NCBI RefSeq assembly: GCF_001550155.1 | Contig: NZ_LRUF01000005.1 | Coordinates: forward strand, 241,255-305,254 | Direction: 5' to 3' | DNA length: 64,000 nucleotides | Source: Pseudoalteromonas arabiensis | GTDB taxonomy: Bacteria; Pseudomonadota; Gammaproteobacteria; Enterobacterales; Alteromonadaceae | Shown here: piece by piece, positions 1 to 8,601 of the stretch | Numbering within the stretch: position 1 is the first letter of the stretch | How the letters are laid out: the number at the start of each line of letters is the position of its first letter | Made by a program: the position numbers and the translations under genes | The notes under the pieces: model-generated | What the model was told of the DNA's origin: nothing | What the model saw: only the letters and a program-made list of their open reading frames with translations | The model's database searches: none

Positions 1-1099
1 CTTCCACACGACGACGTTGCTCGTCCTCAATATCTTCAAAAAAGCGGCGTACGCGGCCGATATCAGCCGGATCAAAATACATAATCGCTTCTGCGGCAAG
101 ACCATCACGACCAGCACGGCCTGTTTCTTGGTAATAGGCTTCAATGCTTTTTGGAATATCGTAATGCACCACAAATCGCACGTTTGGTTTGTTGATGCCC
201 ATTCCAAACGCAACGGTGGCGACTACAATTTGAATATCGTCACGAGCAAAGCCTGATTGTACAAACTGGCGTTGCTCGTTACTCATACCTGCATGATAAG
301 CTGCGGCATTAAATCCTGCGTCAGCGAGCTTTTCAGCCACATCATCGACACGTTTTCGGCTGGTACAGTAAATTATACCGCTTTGATTTTGTTGTTCTTT
401 TAAGTAACGAAGTAGTTGCACCATCGGTTTGAACTTTTCTTCAATGGTGTAACGAATATTGGGTCTGTCAAAGCTGCCTGTGTGCACGTATGGGTGATTA
501 AGCTGGAGCTGTTCAATAATATCGTAGCGAGTTGCTTTGTCTGCTGTGGCGGTTAATGCCATCGTGGGCACATGCATAAAGCGTTGCTTTAATTCATTGA
601 GCCTACAGTAATGTGGCCTAAAATCGTGCCCCCAATGCGATACACAATGGGCTTCATCAATCGCAAATAAGGCTAGCTTAAGATGGCTCAAACGCTCTAA
701 AAAATCATGCTGTAAGACTTTTTCTGGTGCAACATATAAAAGCTTAATTTGACCATAGTGCAATTGCTGATACACCGCTTGTTGTTCTTCAAATGGCAAG
801 CTGTTGTTGATATAGGCAGCTTGAACACCAAGGGCACGAAGTTGCGCAACCTGATCTTGCATGAGGGAAATAAGTGGCGAAATGACCACAGTGACGCCAT
901 CAAGGATCAAAGCAGGTACTTGATAGCACAATGACTTACCACCGCCAGTAGGAAGCAGCACGAGCGAATCTTGTCCGTCTAGCGCGGCGGCTATAATAGC
1001 GTGTTGGCCATCACGAAACTCACTGTAACCAAACACTTGTTTGAGTACGGCTTGTGGTGAGCGAATGGGTGTGTTGGTTGTTGCGGTATTGGTATTCAT
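1..1099 (-). CDS. recQ: ATP-dependent DNA helicase RecQ (5' part, runs off the left edge)
   Basis: 3'-5' superfamily 2 DNA helicase acting in recombination and fork repair. About 366 codons are present; the C-terminal zinc-binding and HRDC parts lie outside the window. Reading the minus strand gives the Walker A segment LPTGGGKSLCYQ near residue 50, the DEAH-box segment AIDEAHCVSHWGHDFRP, the TATA motif (ALTATA), and helicase motif VI YYQETGRAGRDG close to the edge. All catalytic motifs of the first helicase domain and most of the second are intact. Start: ATG at 1099 is used; an in-frame ATG at 1108 (three codons earlier) is equally possible, as neither has a clear ribosome binding site. Divergent from rarD. 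Confidence 0.95.
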   Translation of the reverse strand, partial: MNTNTATTNTPIRSPQAVLKQVFGYSEFRDGQHAIIAAALDGQDSLVLLPTGGGKSLCYQVPALILDGVTVVISPLISLMQDQVAQLRALGVQAAYINNSLPFEEQQAVYQQLHYGQIKLLYVAPEKVLQHDFLERLSHLKLALFAIDEAHCVSHWGHDFRPHYCRLNELKQRFMHVPTMALTATADKATRYDIIEQLQLNHPYVHTGSFDRPNIRYTIEEKFKPMVQLLRYLKEQQNQSGIIYCTSRKRVDDVAEKLADAGFNAAAYHAGMSNEQRQFVQSGFARDDIQIVVATVAFGMGINKPNVRFVVHYDIPKSIEAYYQETGRAGRDGLAAEAIMYFDPADIGRVRRFFEDIEDEQRRRVE

Positions 1100-1353
1100 C
1101 GCGAGCATTTTAGTGGTTTTTTATAGCGATGTCTTTAGCAATATACCCAAACGACCTCAATATGCAGAATTCAGCGTTTCACAGGAGCTTAATATCAAGG
1201 CGTTACTTTGCAACAATGGCAGTACCCTTTTAAGAAGTAACAACGATGAGGGTAAGTGCCTGTGGAGCGCCCAAAGGGTTTATTTAACCCGTTTTAGTTG
1301 CGCAGTTAGAAAGGGGGCGTAAAATAGTGTTTTTAATCAATAAAGCCTAACTT

Positions 1354-2277
1354 ATGCCTACCAATACCGAACAGCGAAAAGGGGTCATTTTCGCATGTTT
1401 AGCCTTTTTTATGTGGGGCTTAGCACCCATTTATTTTAAGCTTCTACAAGATATTTCTGCTTTTGAAATATTGATGCACCGTGTTATTTGGTCGGTGTTA
1501 TTTTTACTTCTTATTATTGCCGTTCGTCATCAGTGGCAGCGAGTTCGAGTCGCTTTAAGTCAGCCTAAGCTACTGTTTATGCTGGTGGTTACCGCTACCT
1601 TGTTGGGCTTTAATTGGGGCTTGTTTATTTGGGCTGTGAATAATAACCACATGCTGGATGCAAGCTTAGGTTATTACATAAATCCGCTTTTAAATGTATT
1701 ACTGGGGATGCTGTTTTTAGGTGAGCGTTTACGTAAGTGGCAAGGTGTTGCGGTAGGTTTAGCCTTGTGCGGGGTACTGTTACAGTTAGTGAGTTTTGGC
1801 TCTTTCCCTGTGGTTGCATTTTCATTGGCGGGCTCGTTTGCTATTTATGGTTTATTACGTAAAAAGCTGCCTATTGAGTCATTACCAGGTTTGTTGCTCG
1901 AAGCGCTAATTTTACTGCCTGTTGCATTGATTTACTGGTGGTTAATGGTGCCGACTACAAGTTCAGATTTCACGGCTAATAATTGGCATGTTAACTTATT
2001 GCTGATCAGTGCTGGTGTCGTGACAACCCTACCTCTTTTATGTTTTACAGGTGCAGCTAAGCGCTTGCAATACAGTACCTTAGGTTTTTTTCAGTATATA
2101 GGCCCAAGTTTAATGTTTATGCTTGCTGTGGCGTTTTATGGTGAAGTATTTGATGCTGAGCGCGTGGTTACCTTTGCGTGTATTTGGAGTGCGTTGGCAT
2201 TATTTAGTTGGGACTCTTATCGCCAAAGCCGTAAGCAGCGAAAAGCGCAGCTAGCCGCCGTAACTAAGCCAGTATAA
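1354..2277 (+). CDS. rarD: RarD-type EamA family permease
   Basis: Inner-membrane protein of the drug/metabolite transporter superfamily, 307 residues, the usual RarD length. The sequence is a run of about ten hydrophobic helices in two EamA halves, and the N-terminal segment with FFMWGLAPIYFKLL and the conserved HRVIWS is typical of RarD proteins (named for chloramphenicol-sensitivity in E. coli; true substrate unknown). It ends three bases before the stop of the convergent diguanylate cyclase gene, so the two transcripts meet tail to tail with no visible terminator between them. The ribosome binding site is weak (only AAAGCC-like purines upstream). Confidence 0.9.
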   Translation: MPTNTEQRKGVIFACLAFFMWGLAPIYFKLLQDISAFEILMHRVIWSVLFLLLIIAVRHQWQRVRVALSQPKLLFMLVVTATLLGFNWGLFIWAVNNNHMLDASLGYYINPLLNVLLGMLFLGERLRKWQGVAVGLALCGVLLQLVSFGSFPVVAFSLAGSFAIYGLLRKKLPIESLPGLLLEALILLPVALIYWWLMVPTTSSDFTANNWHVNLLLISAGVVTTLPLLCFTGAAKRLQYSTLGFFQYIGPSLMFMLAVAFYGEVFDAERVVTFACIWSALALFSWDSYRQSRKQRKAQLAAVTKPV

Positions 2278-2280
2278 AGC

Positions 2281-3516
2281 TTAACTAATGAGTTTGTTAC
2301 GGCCACTTTCTTTGGCTTGATAAAGTTTTAAGTCGGCCTGTTTTATAAGCTCATCAAGGCTATAAACAGGCCCACAATGAAAGCCTATCGATAAGGTGAA
2401 GGCTACCTTATCTTTACTAAATTCAGTACTGTGCTTTTGGACAAAAAGACGAAATTTTTCTAATCGTTGGTATGCTTTTTCAGCGTCTTGATCAGCAAAG
2501 TACACCGCAAACTCTTCACCACCAAAACGACCAACAAGGTTACCTTTGAAGTAGGTTTGCATACATTGCGCTAGCCCTTTTAAAACTTCATCCCCTGCAT
2601 CGTGGCCGTATTTATCGTTAATTGCTTTAAAGTGATCTACATCGATCATTCCTAAAGAGACTTGATTGTTGGCAAGTTTAGCGGCTTTTAAGTGGCTATT
2701 CGCTTCACCAAAAAAGTAGCGGCGGTTAGGGAGTTTTGTAAGATAGTCAGTGTTTGCTTGTAAACGAATCGTTTTAATATTCTCAAGCATGTCGACGTTC
2801 TGGCTAAGCCGACAATAAAATTCTTCGCTATTAAATGGTTTACGCAGGTAGTCATCTGCACCTGATTTTAAAAAGCGCGTTGAAAGATGTAATGTATCAA
2901 GTGCTGATATACCAATAATTGCTTTTTCATCGTTTGAGTATAAACGGCGAATCTCGACACAGAGCTCATCACCGTTCATATTCGGCATTTCGTTGTCGGT
3001 AATAATAACCGAAATGGTTGGGTTCTCAGCGAGCACTTTTAATGCTTGCACACCATCTTCAGCCTCTAATACTTGGTATTTATGTCGTGTGAGCAGGCTG
3101 CAAATATAATGGCGAGTGGATGCTGAATCGTCAACTACGAGTACTTGTATTTGCTCATTACGAGGGAGGCGAGTAAGTTGCTTTTCTAGGTATTGATAAG
3201 CTTGTTTATTTTCTTTGGTGATGTAATCAATAATAGGGTGTTTTTCAACAATATTGCGTGTGGTTTCATCAAGGTTACCCGTCATTACAATGGTAGGAAT
3301 GTCAGCTGCAATGGTACAAGGTACAGCTTCACCGGTTGGCGCATCAGGCAGAATAAAATCAACAACGGCGCAAAAGTAACTGTGCTGGCTAATGAGCTCT
3401 TTTGCTTCTGCTAAAGAACTGGCAATATCCGCTTCATAGCCAACTTTTTGCGCGATATGCTTTTGCACTCGCGCAATGGTTGGCGTATCTTCAATTATTA
3501 ATAGTCTTCGAGTCAC
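2281..3516 (-). CDS. REC-REC-GGDEF response regulator, diguanylate cyclase (PleD-like layout)
   Basis: Predicted cytoplasmic response regulator making cyclic di-GMP. Two receiver domains in tandem: residues 1-115 with acidic DD-like pocket reduced to ED and phospho-acceptor D53, and residues 123-240 with the VVDD pocket and D174. The GGDEF domain follows, with the active-site motif GGEEF at 332-336, a catalytically competent variant. The product-inhibition I-site RxxD that would precede the motif is absent (F and N stand at those positions), so feedback inhibition by c-di-GMP is not expected through that site. The first receiver lacks the usual spacing of the T/S and K residues less clearly than the second and may be degenerate. 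Its partner kinase is not in this window. Confidence 0.9.
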   Translation of the reverse strand: MTRRLLIIEDTPTIARVQKHIAQKVGYEADIASSLAEAKELISQHSYFCAVVDFILPDAPTGEAVPCTIAADIPTIVMTGNLDETTRNIVEKHPIIDYITKENKQAYQYLEKQLTRLPRNEQIQVLVVDDSASTRHYICSLLTRHKYQVLEAEDGVQALKVLAENPTISVIITDNEMPNMNGDELCVEIRRLYSNDEKAIIGISALDTLHLSTRFLKSGADDYLRKPFNSEEFYCRLSQNVDMLENIKTIRLQANTDYLTKLPNRRYFFGEANSHLKAAKLANNQVSLGMIDVDHFKAINDKYGHDAGDEVLKGLAQCMQTYFKGNLVGRFGGEEFAVYFADQDAEKAYQRLEKFRLFVQKHSTEFSKDKVAFTLSIGFHCGPVYSLDELIKQADLKLYQAKESGRNKLIS

Positions 3517-3523
3517 AACTTGC

Positions 3524-3562
3524 CTTGTAATAACTTATTGGCGAAACAAATGTTATTACAAG
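3524..3562. repeat. 11-bp perfect inverted repeat before the diguanylate cyclase gene
   Basis: CTTGTAATAAC at 3524-3534 and its exact reverse complement at 3552-3562, 17-base spacer. It starts 8 bases upstream of the diguanylate cyclase ATG and lies in the gap after maoP. It could be an operator or a leader hairpin; there is no T-run on the minus strand, so a terminator is less likely. Confidence 0.6.
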
Positions 3563-3594
3563 TTTTAACCCTAAAAGGGTAAAAAAGCAAATCG

Positions 3595-3969
3595 TTATAG
3601 GCTGTCTGACTCAGAATAGTATTCAACACTTTGCGATGTTGGACTTGCAATTCGAGAACGACCAAATAAAGTGTGAAACTTAGTTTTGCAGGTTGTCTGT
3701 TTAAGGTATTTTATCCAAGCGCGTTCAATCGGGTTGGTGGCTTCTAAATTACCTGTCACAACTTGCACAAATTGAGTTTGAAATTCATTTTGTGGTTCTA
3801 GGGTTTTGTTGTATAAACCCTTTAATATAATACCATGCTGTTCGAGAATGTCGGCTTCTAGCAAAGTGAAGTGACCACTACGACCAAAACCGCGTGGGAA
3901 ATTTTGATCATCATAAAATTGACGTTGGCTTGCAAATGCCTGACGAAGTGATGAAATGTCAATGCTCAT
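3595..3969 (-). CDS. maoP: Macrodomain Ori organisation protein MaoP (DUF413)
   Basis: 124-residue DUF413 protein resembling E. coli MaoP (formerly YifE), which organises the Ori macrodomain by acting with the DNA site maoS. The conserved core is recognisable: FYDDQNFPRGFGRSGHFT near residues 18-35, the LLEADILEQHG segment, and the ERAWIKYLK...FHTLFGR block near 80-105, followed by an acidic serine-rich tail. It is divergent from the hdfR gene, the same neighbour as in E. coli, which supports both calls. Whether a maoS-like site is present cannot be judged from the sequence alone. Confidence 0.88.
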   Translation of the reverse strand: MSIDISSLRQAFASQRQFYDDQNFPRGFGRSGHFTLLEADILEQHGIILKGLYNKTLEPQNEFQTQFVQVVTGNLEATNPIERAWIKYLKQTTCKTKFHTLFGRSRIASPTSQSVEYYSESDSL

Positions 3970-4059
3970 GGCTTTATCCTCATGCCCTAATTTCTTGCAG
4001 GAGTATGGATCAAGTTGTCGATTTTATTAAACAAGTTATTTTTATCGTAAGGGTAAAAA

Positions 4060-4917
4060 ATGGATATCGATTTATTGAAGACTTTTGTTGAAGTGGTGCG
4101 CACGCGCCATTTCGGTAAAGCAGCTGAGAATTTGTATATTACGCAGTCTGCGGTGAGTTTTCGGATCCGACAATTAGAGCAAGGTTTAGGTGTTAATTTA
4201 TTTATTCGTCAGCGCAATAATATTCAGTTAACAGCGCCAGGCGAGCGGTTACTGCCTCATGCACAAATGATCATAACGGGCATGCAAAGGGCAAAAGTCG
4301 ATGTCGCACTGGCAGATAATATGCACAAGCAGATTAGCCTAGCAGGCACCCCAAATGTTTGGGATGCATTTTTGCAGTTCGGCATTACTAATATAGTCTC
4401 TGCGATGCCTGGCGTGTCACTTGTGGCTGAAGTTAAGGCTCAGCAAGAAAGCACTCGTTTATTACTAGAGCGTACATTAGATCTTGCTGTGCTGTTCGAT
4501 CCTCCGAAGGTGGATGAACTTGTTGTTAAGCGAATATGTGAACTACCAATCATTCCTGTTAGTGCTTTTGAAGCTGCAAATAGTGAAAATTTTTTCGATA
4601 ATCAGTATGTGTATGTTGATTGGGGAACGTCCTTTTCGTTGTGGCATGCACGTGAGTTTAATGGCCACGCACCTCCGTATTTTAGAACCAGTACAGGCCG
4701 TATAGCACTCGATTTAATTTTAAAGTGCGGCGGCAGTGCATTTATTCCTCAGCTACTTGTTGAGGAGCAATTAAAAGCAGGTGAGCTTTATCATGTTGAA
4801 GATGTGGCCCACACGTCCCGTGATGTGTTTGTTGCATATCATAGAGACAATGAACAAACCCCACTACTGGAAAAATTGGTCAACCTCTTGATGGAGCTAA
4901 AAATAAGTTATAAGTAG
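4060..4917 (+). CDS. hdfR: LysR-family transcriptional regulator HdfR
   Basis: 285-residue LysR-type regulator. The N-terminal winged helix-turn-helix (about residues 1-60: MDIDLLKTFVEVVRTRHFG ... TQSAVSFRIRQLE) is nearly identical to E. coli HdfR, a repressor of flagellar flhDC. A LysR substrate-binding domain fills residues 90-280. The gene is divergent from maoP with a gap of about 90 bases, the classical place for LysR autoregulation. An SD-like AAGGG precedes the ATG closely. The effector and the target genes in this organism are unknown. Confidence 0.88.
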   Translation: MDIDLLKTFVEVVRTRHFGKAAENLYITQSAVSFRIRQLEQGLGVNLFIRQRNNIQLTAPGERLLPHAQMIITGMQRAKVDVALADNMHKQISLAGTPNVWDAFLQFGITNIVSAMPGVSLVAEVKAQQESTRLLLERTLDLAVLFDPPKVDELVVKRICELPIIPVSAFEAANSENFFDNQYVYVDWGTSFSLWHAREFNGHAPPYFRTSTGRIALDLILKCGGSAFIPQLLVEEQLKAGELYHVEDVAHTSRDVFVAYHRDNEQTPLLEKLVNLLMELKISYK

Positions 4918-4942
4918 TTCCTGTTGAATATAAAAGTGTTCT

Positions 4943-4974
4943 TATAGCCAGCTACTACTTGGTAACTGGCTATA
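4943..4974. terminator. Stem-loop between convergent hdfR and the ABC-2 permease gene
   Basis: TATAGCCAG at 4943-4951 pairs exactly with CTGGCTATA at 4966-4974. It lies between two converging genes, a usual site for a shared terminator, but no clear T-run follows on either strand. Confidence 0.4.
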
Positions 4975-5006
4975 CAAATCCCTTCGTCATCTAAAAAATA
5001 GATAAT

Positions 5007-6476
5007 TCATACTACTAACACCTCTTTGTTATTCGCACTGTCTAGTTTGTTAACGCGACGTTTTGCTATAAGGAGAAGGCCAACGGCTAGTAGCAGCAAC
5101 CAGATTAATGGCGCGTAGCTGTACACCGGTGTAGCAAGTTCGCTGCTAAATTGAGGAATATCCGCAAGATTCGTGAGCGTTGGCTTTGTGCTACAACCAT
5201 CACATGGTGCAAAGTCTCCTCTTTGATTAGCTTTGGCAATCTCGTTGGCAAAGAAACGTTGTAGTGCTTGATGATGAGCTTCAACTTCGCTCATAAAAGC
5301 GTGATGACGCGTTAAACCGTTTCCAGCTAAATCAACCAATAGAGTTTGGACAATGAGCGCAGGTGAAAGATACTGTAGTTTTTGAGCGCTTTGTTGTTGT
5401 GCTTGCTGCGCGTTTAAAAAGCGTGCATCTTGAACTTCCATTGCGCGTTCAACAGAGTTTATTGTCGCAATTTTTTTGGTGGCATAATCACTGGCGCCAC
5501 TGCCATTTTTTGCAAGCTCTGGGTGGTCTTGAAAATACTGAGCTAAGGTTTTTTCACTCGCTTTTTGAGCGTCATCGCTGGCTGCTCGAAGACTATCTAT
5601 ATAGTGAATACGTGAAGGCGTTGGGTCGAGTAAAGCAATGCTTGTATTGACCAAAGCAGGAACAACAATCACCAAGGCGAGCCAACAGGTAACGAGAGTC
5701 GCAGCATTGTTTGCGGCACTTTTGGCCCGGCTATTAACCCAAGCTGTTAAAGCAATCCAAAATCCAGAATAACACAGTACAATGAGGTTATAGCTAAGTA
5801 GTTCAGTAACACCCATCTGGTCTCTTATGATAACCAAAAGCAGGCTACTTATGAGTAGAAATGGCATTACAATCAACGCACTTCGTAGTAATAATTGGTA
5901 GGTGAGTAGATGCGTGGCACTGCCACCTTGAAGCATTAGTAGCCTTAACTGTCCGCCTTGGCGTTCACTCGCTAAGGCATTAAAACAAATGCTAATAATG
6001 AGCAATGGCAGTAAATAGATCACCACAAAGCTTAAGTCGAACTGACCAAGTAACAGTGAAAGCGGGTGGACATAATCATATTGATGAACAATATGCTGCT
6101 TTTCTTTAATCAGCATTTTAAAATAATACGGTAATACATCCGCTTGTCCCGTTGCGATAGGAGCTGTTGCGAGCGGCGTTTTGGTAGCGTAATTTTGCAT
6201 CAAGTAAAAAGCTTGTCCGCGCAGGTCGTACGGGTCTTCCCACCATTTATGATTTTCGGTACTCGCGAGCCTTTCGGGTAATCCTGCTTTAGCATTTTGA
6301 ATTGTTTGTTGCTGCATTTGTTGAGCAGCAAGTACTACGTCGCGCTGCTTATTGGCAAAATAATGGGCGTTAAAGAATGCCACGAGTGCAAGCACGCTGG
6401 TGGTAAGAAAAAGTGTGAGTACGAGTTTCTCTCGCCATAGGTTTTTAAGCTCAGTGGCTAATATTAGGCGCTTCAT
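5007..6476 (-). CDS. ABC-2 type permease (DUF3526 family), second of two
   Basis: 489-residue membrane subunit of an ABC transporter. One N-terminal helix (about residues 18-38), a periplasmic stretch to about residue 145, several central helices (about 150-290), another soluble stretch, and a C-terminal helix (PLIWLLLLAVGLLLIAKRR). This one-helix, large-loop, helix-bundle layout is that of DUF3526 ABC-2 permeases. A CDGC motif sits in the last soluble region (about residue 430) and could bind a metal or form a disulfide. The start overlaps the stop of the upstream permease by four bases (ATGA), so translation is coupled. Probably exports a substrate or remodels an envelope component linked to the TonB receptor upstream; the substrate is not known. 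Confidence 0.82.
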   Translation of the reverse strand: MKRLILATELKNLWREKLVLTLFLTTSVLALVAFFNAHYFANKQRDVVLAAQQMQQQTIQNAKAGLPERLASTENHKWWEDPYDLRGQAFYLMQNYATKTPLATAPIATGQADVLPYYFKMLIKEKQHIVHQYDYVHPLSLLLGQFDLSFVVIYLLPLLIISICFNALASERQGGQLRLLMLQGGSATHLLTYQLLLRSALIVMPFLLISSLLLVIIRDQMGVTELLSYNLIVLCYSGFWIALTAWVNSRAKSAANNAATLVTCWLALVIVVPALVNTSIALLDPTPSRIHYIDSLRAASDDAQKASEKTLAQYFQDHPELAKNGSGASDYATKKIATINSVERAMEVQDARFLNAQQAQQQSAQKLQYLSPALIVQTLLVDLAGNGLTRHHAFMSEVEAHHQALQRFFANEIAKANQRGDFAPCDGCSTKPTLTNLADIPQFSSELATPVYSYAPLIWLLLLAVGLLLIAKRRVNKLDSANNKEVLVV

Positions 6477-7873
6477 CTTTGTTCCTCTAAACGTAGCTTT
6501 TTAATTGCAAATAAACTAAGTAGCACCAGTACAATCAGCCAAAAGGCAAGGCTTATAAGGCTAATAGCGTAGTGAGGCAGGTAGTGAGTAAAACGTGGAT
6601 ATTGGTATGAAAACTCAGGGATCTGCTGCCATAGCTCTTTTCCTGCGGTGTAATGTCCCTGGGCCTTATGACCATGATCTCTTTGATTAAAGTTAAGGAC
6701 TTCTTGCATTAGACGACGATGTTGCTCTGCTGCATTTTCAAAAGATTGCTGGTGGCTAAAATCAGTGGCTGCGGTCGCCATCGAGAGTGTTTGTACTGCG
6801 ATAAAGGGGGTTAGCAATCCTGCCAACTGGTAGCTTTGTGACTGTGCCTCAAGCTGTTCTAAACGTGCTTTAAATAAGCGGTCAAAGATTTTGTCGGCGT
6901 ATTGTTCACCAAATTGGAGTTGTGCTCCGGCATAATCGAAGGGCAAGTCTGCTACTTGGCTGACGCCATACTGGGCGAGTGTTTGCTGCTTAAATTTTTC
7001 AATCGCATCGAGGCGTGCATCGGTATAAACCTCACTTTCAAGTTTTGCTTGAAACGCTTGACCAGAGCCTTGTGGATGCAAGGTGGTTGCAATATTCATT
7101 GCAAGTTTTGGTAGTAATAATGTTGCGAATGCCCATATAGTAAGTAATGTAATTAATGCGCGTCGTGCCGTAGGAAATAGGCTTGAGAGTGTCGTAGTGA
7201 TTAATGCCCAAAGTAATAGGTAAATTAAATAAGAGAGTAAAAATAGAGCGTTTCTTAGCGTGTAAGGCGCCTCACTTGCAGTTTGGCTATAAAGTAAAAA
7301 AAGTGCAACGGGTAGCAAGAACAGGCATGACAGTGTGAAAAGCACAGCACATTTAGCAAAAAACAACTTTGCTGGGCTTGCACCTGCTGCAAGTAGTTGT
7401 TTTAAAGTGCCTTGCTCGCGTTCCCGTGCAAGTAATGGGTAGCCAATTAAAATGATCAATAAGGGTAATAACACTTGCAACACAAAGGCGGGTGATAAGC
7501 TCCCAAAGCGCGACAACGGCACGTTATCTTGTGCGCTTCTAAATAAGCTATCGTTACGAATGTGCGCCTCTAACCTCAATACATTTCCTTGGTAGGCTTG
7601 TAATCCATCATCGAGCGCTGCCAGCGGCGTAGTGGGCTTAACGACATAAATGCCGTAATGAGCGGCAGAGTGGGGGCCTTTTTCACCTTGGTTCAGCCAG
7701 CGTAATTGCTCTGATTGAGATACCTCGTTTACGGCTTGCTGATAGCTTTGATGGCTTTTAAAACCAGTCACACAGGCCAGTAATAATAACAAAACAGCAA
7801 TACCACTTAGCCAGAGTGTTTGACCTTGCCGCTTAGTATCGAGCCATTCTTTTTTAAAAGTACTTTGTAACAT
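6473..7873 (-). CDS. ABC-2 type permease (DUF3526 family), first of two
   Basis: 466-residue permease with the same layout as the next gene: an N-terminal helix (GIAVLLLLLACVTGF), a periplasmic loop to about residue 130, a helix bundle around 130-260, a second soluble segment, and a C-terminal helix before RRxR-like basic residues. The cytoplasmic segment PLLAREREQGTLKQLL (about residue 147) is the signature coupling region of ABC-2 exporters, where the ATPase docks. The start overlaps the ATPase stop by one base (TAATG). Together with the next gene it would form a heterodimeric membrane core. Confidence 0.83.
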   Translation of the reverse strand: MLQSTFKKEWLDTKRQGQTLWLSGIAVLLLLLACVTGFKSHQSYQQAVNEVSQSEQLRWLNQGEKGPHSAAHYGIYVVKPTTPLAALDDGLQAYQGNVLRLEAHIRNDSLFRSAQDNVPLSRFGSLSPAFVLQVLLPLLIILIGYPLLAREREQGTLKQLLAAGASPAKLFFAKCAVLFTLSCLFLLPVALFLLYSQTASEAPYTLRNALFLLSYLIYLLLWALITTTLSSLFPTARRALITLLTIWAFATLLLPKLAMNIATTLHPQGSGQAFQAKLESEVYTDARLDAIEKFKQQTLAQYGVSQVADLPFDYAGAQLQFGEQYADKIFDRLFKARLEQLEAQSQSYQLAGLLTPFIAVQTLSMATAATDFSHQQSFENAAEQHRRLMQEVLNFNQRDHGHKAQGHYTAGKELWQQIPEFSYQYPRFTHYLPHYAISLISLAFWLIVLVLLSLFAIKKLRLEEQR

Positions 7874-8592
7874 TAGGCGCCCACCTTGATATGCTTAAGG
7901 TATACAGATTCAAGTTGGACTTCTTTTAATTGTTCGAAAAGTAACGTGTCGACTAATTGCCCTTGATTAATAATTGCAACACGATGCGCATCCTCTTGAG
8001 CACGGTATAAGTCGTGGGTCGCCATTAAAATTGCGACACCTTGTTTCGCTAGCGATTGTATGAGTTGACTAAACTCATGGCTAGCTGATGGATCAAGGCC
8101 TGAAGTCGGTTCATCTAGAATCAATGCTTTAGCTTGTTTTGCAAGCGCTATAGCAATACCTACTTTTTGTCTCATTCCTTTTGAATAGGTTGCAACGGGT
8201 TTATCTACAGCATGGCTTGGTAGTTTTACTTCTGCGAGTAGGGTACGAAATTCGTCATCGGTTTTGTCGATACTCGCCACTTTGCTGAAATAGGCGAGAT
8301 TCTCAAGTCCAGTTAGACGAGGATAGAGAGCCACTTGCTCGGGAATATACGCTAAATGCTGCCTCGCTGTTACAACATCGAGTTGTGGGTTTACCCCTGC
8401 AATAGTGATTTCTCCTGCATCAGGTTGTAAAAAACCTAACAGGCAATTAATGGTGGTTGTTTTTCCTGCGCCGTTAGGACCAAGCAGCGCTAAAATCTCT
8501 CCTTGATGTACGGCCAAGCTTAAACCTTGAAGGGCTTGATATTCGCCAAAGCGCTTTTGTAAGTTATTAATTTGAATAATGGGTGTGGTCAT
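7873..8592 (-). CDS. ABC transporter ATP-binding protein
   Basis: 239-residue ATPase. Walker A GPNGAGKTTT near residue 38-47, the Q-loop, the signature motif read here as TYSKGMRQKVGIAIAL (about 136-151), Walker B ALILDEPTSGLDPSA (about 155-170), and the H-loop histidine in ATHDLY. The class fits exporters of the CcmA/NosF/DrrA type that energise ABC-2 permeases. It is the first ABC gene after the TonB receptor, 9 bases from it, in one operon. A role in moving a siderophore-related substrate is an inference from context only. Confidence 0.9.
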   Translation of the reverse strand: MTTPIIQINNLQKRFGEYQALQGLSLAVHQGEILALLGPNGAGKTTTINCLLGFLQPDAGEITIAGVNPQLDVVTARQHLAYIPEQVALYPRLTGLENLAYFSKVASIDKTDDEFRTLLAEVKLPSHAVDKPVATYSKGMRQKVGIAIALAKQAKALILDEPTSGLDPSASHEFSQLIQSLAKQGVAILMATHDLYRAQEDAHRVAIINQGQLVDTLLFEQLKEVQLESVYLKHIKVGA

Positions 8593-8601
8593 GATTTATC
8601 C

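Noticed and set aside
1041..1322. Plus-strand frame of 93 codons with a hydrophobic start, between recQ and rarD
   Set aside because: Half of it is antisense to recQ, there is no ribosome site, and the rest has no recognisable pattern; treated as chance.
3560..3590. Terminator of maoP made of the CCCTAAAAGGG repeat
   Set aside because: Stem of four to five pairs only and no T-run on the minus strand.
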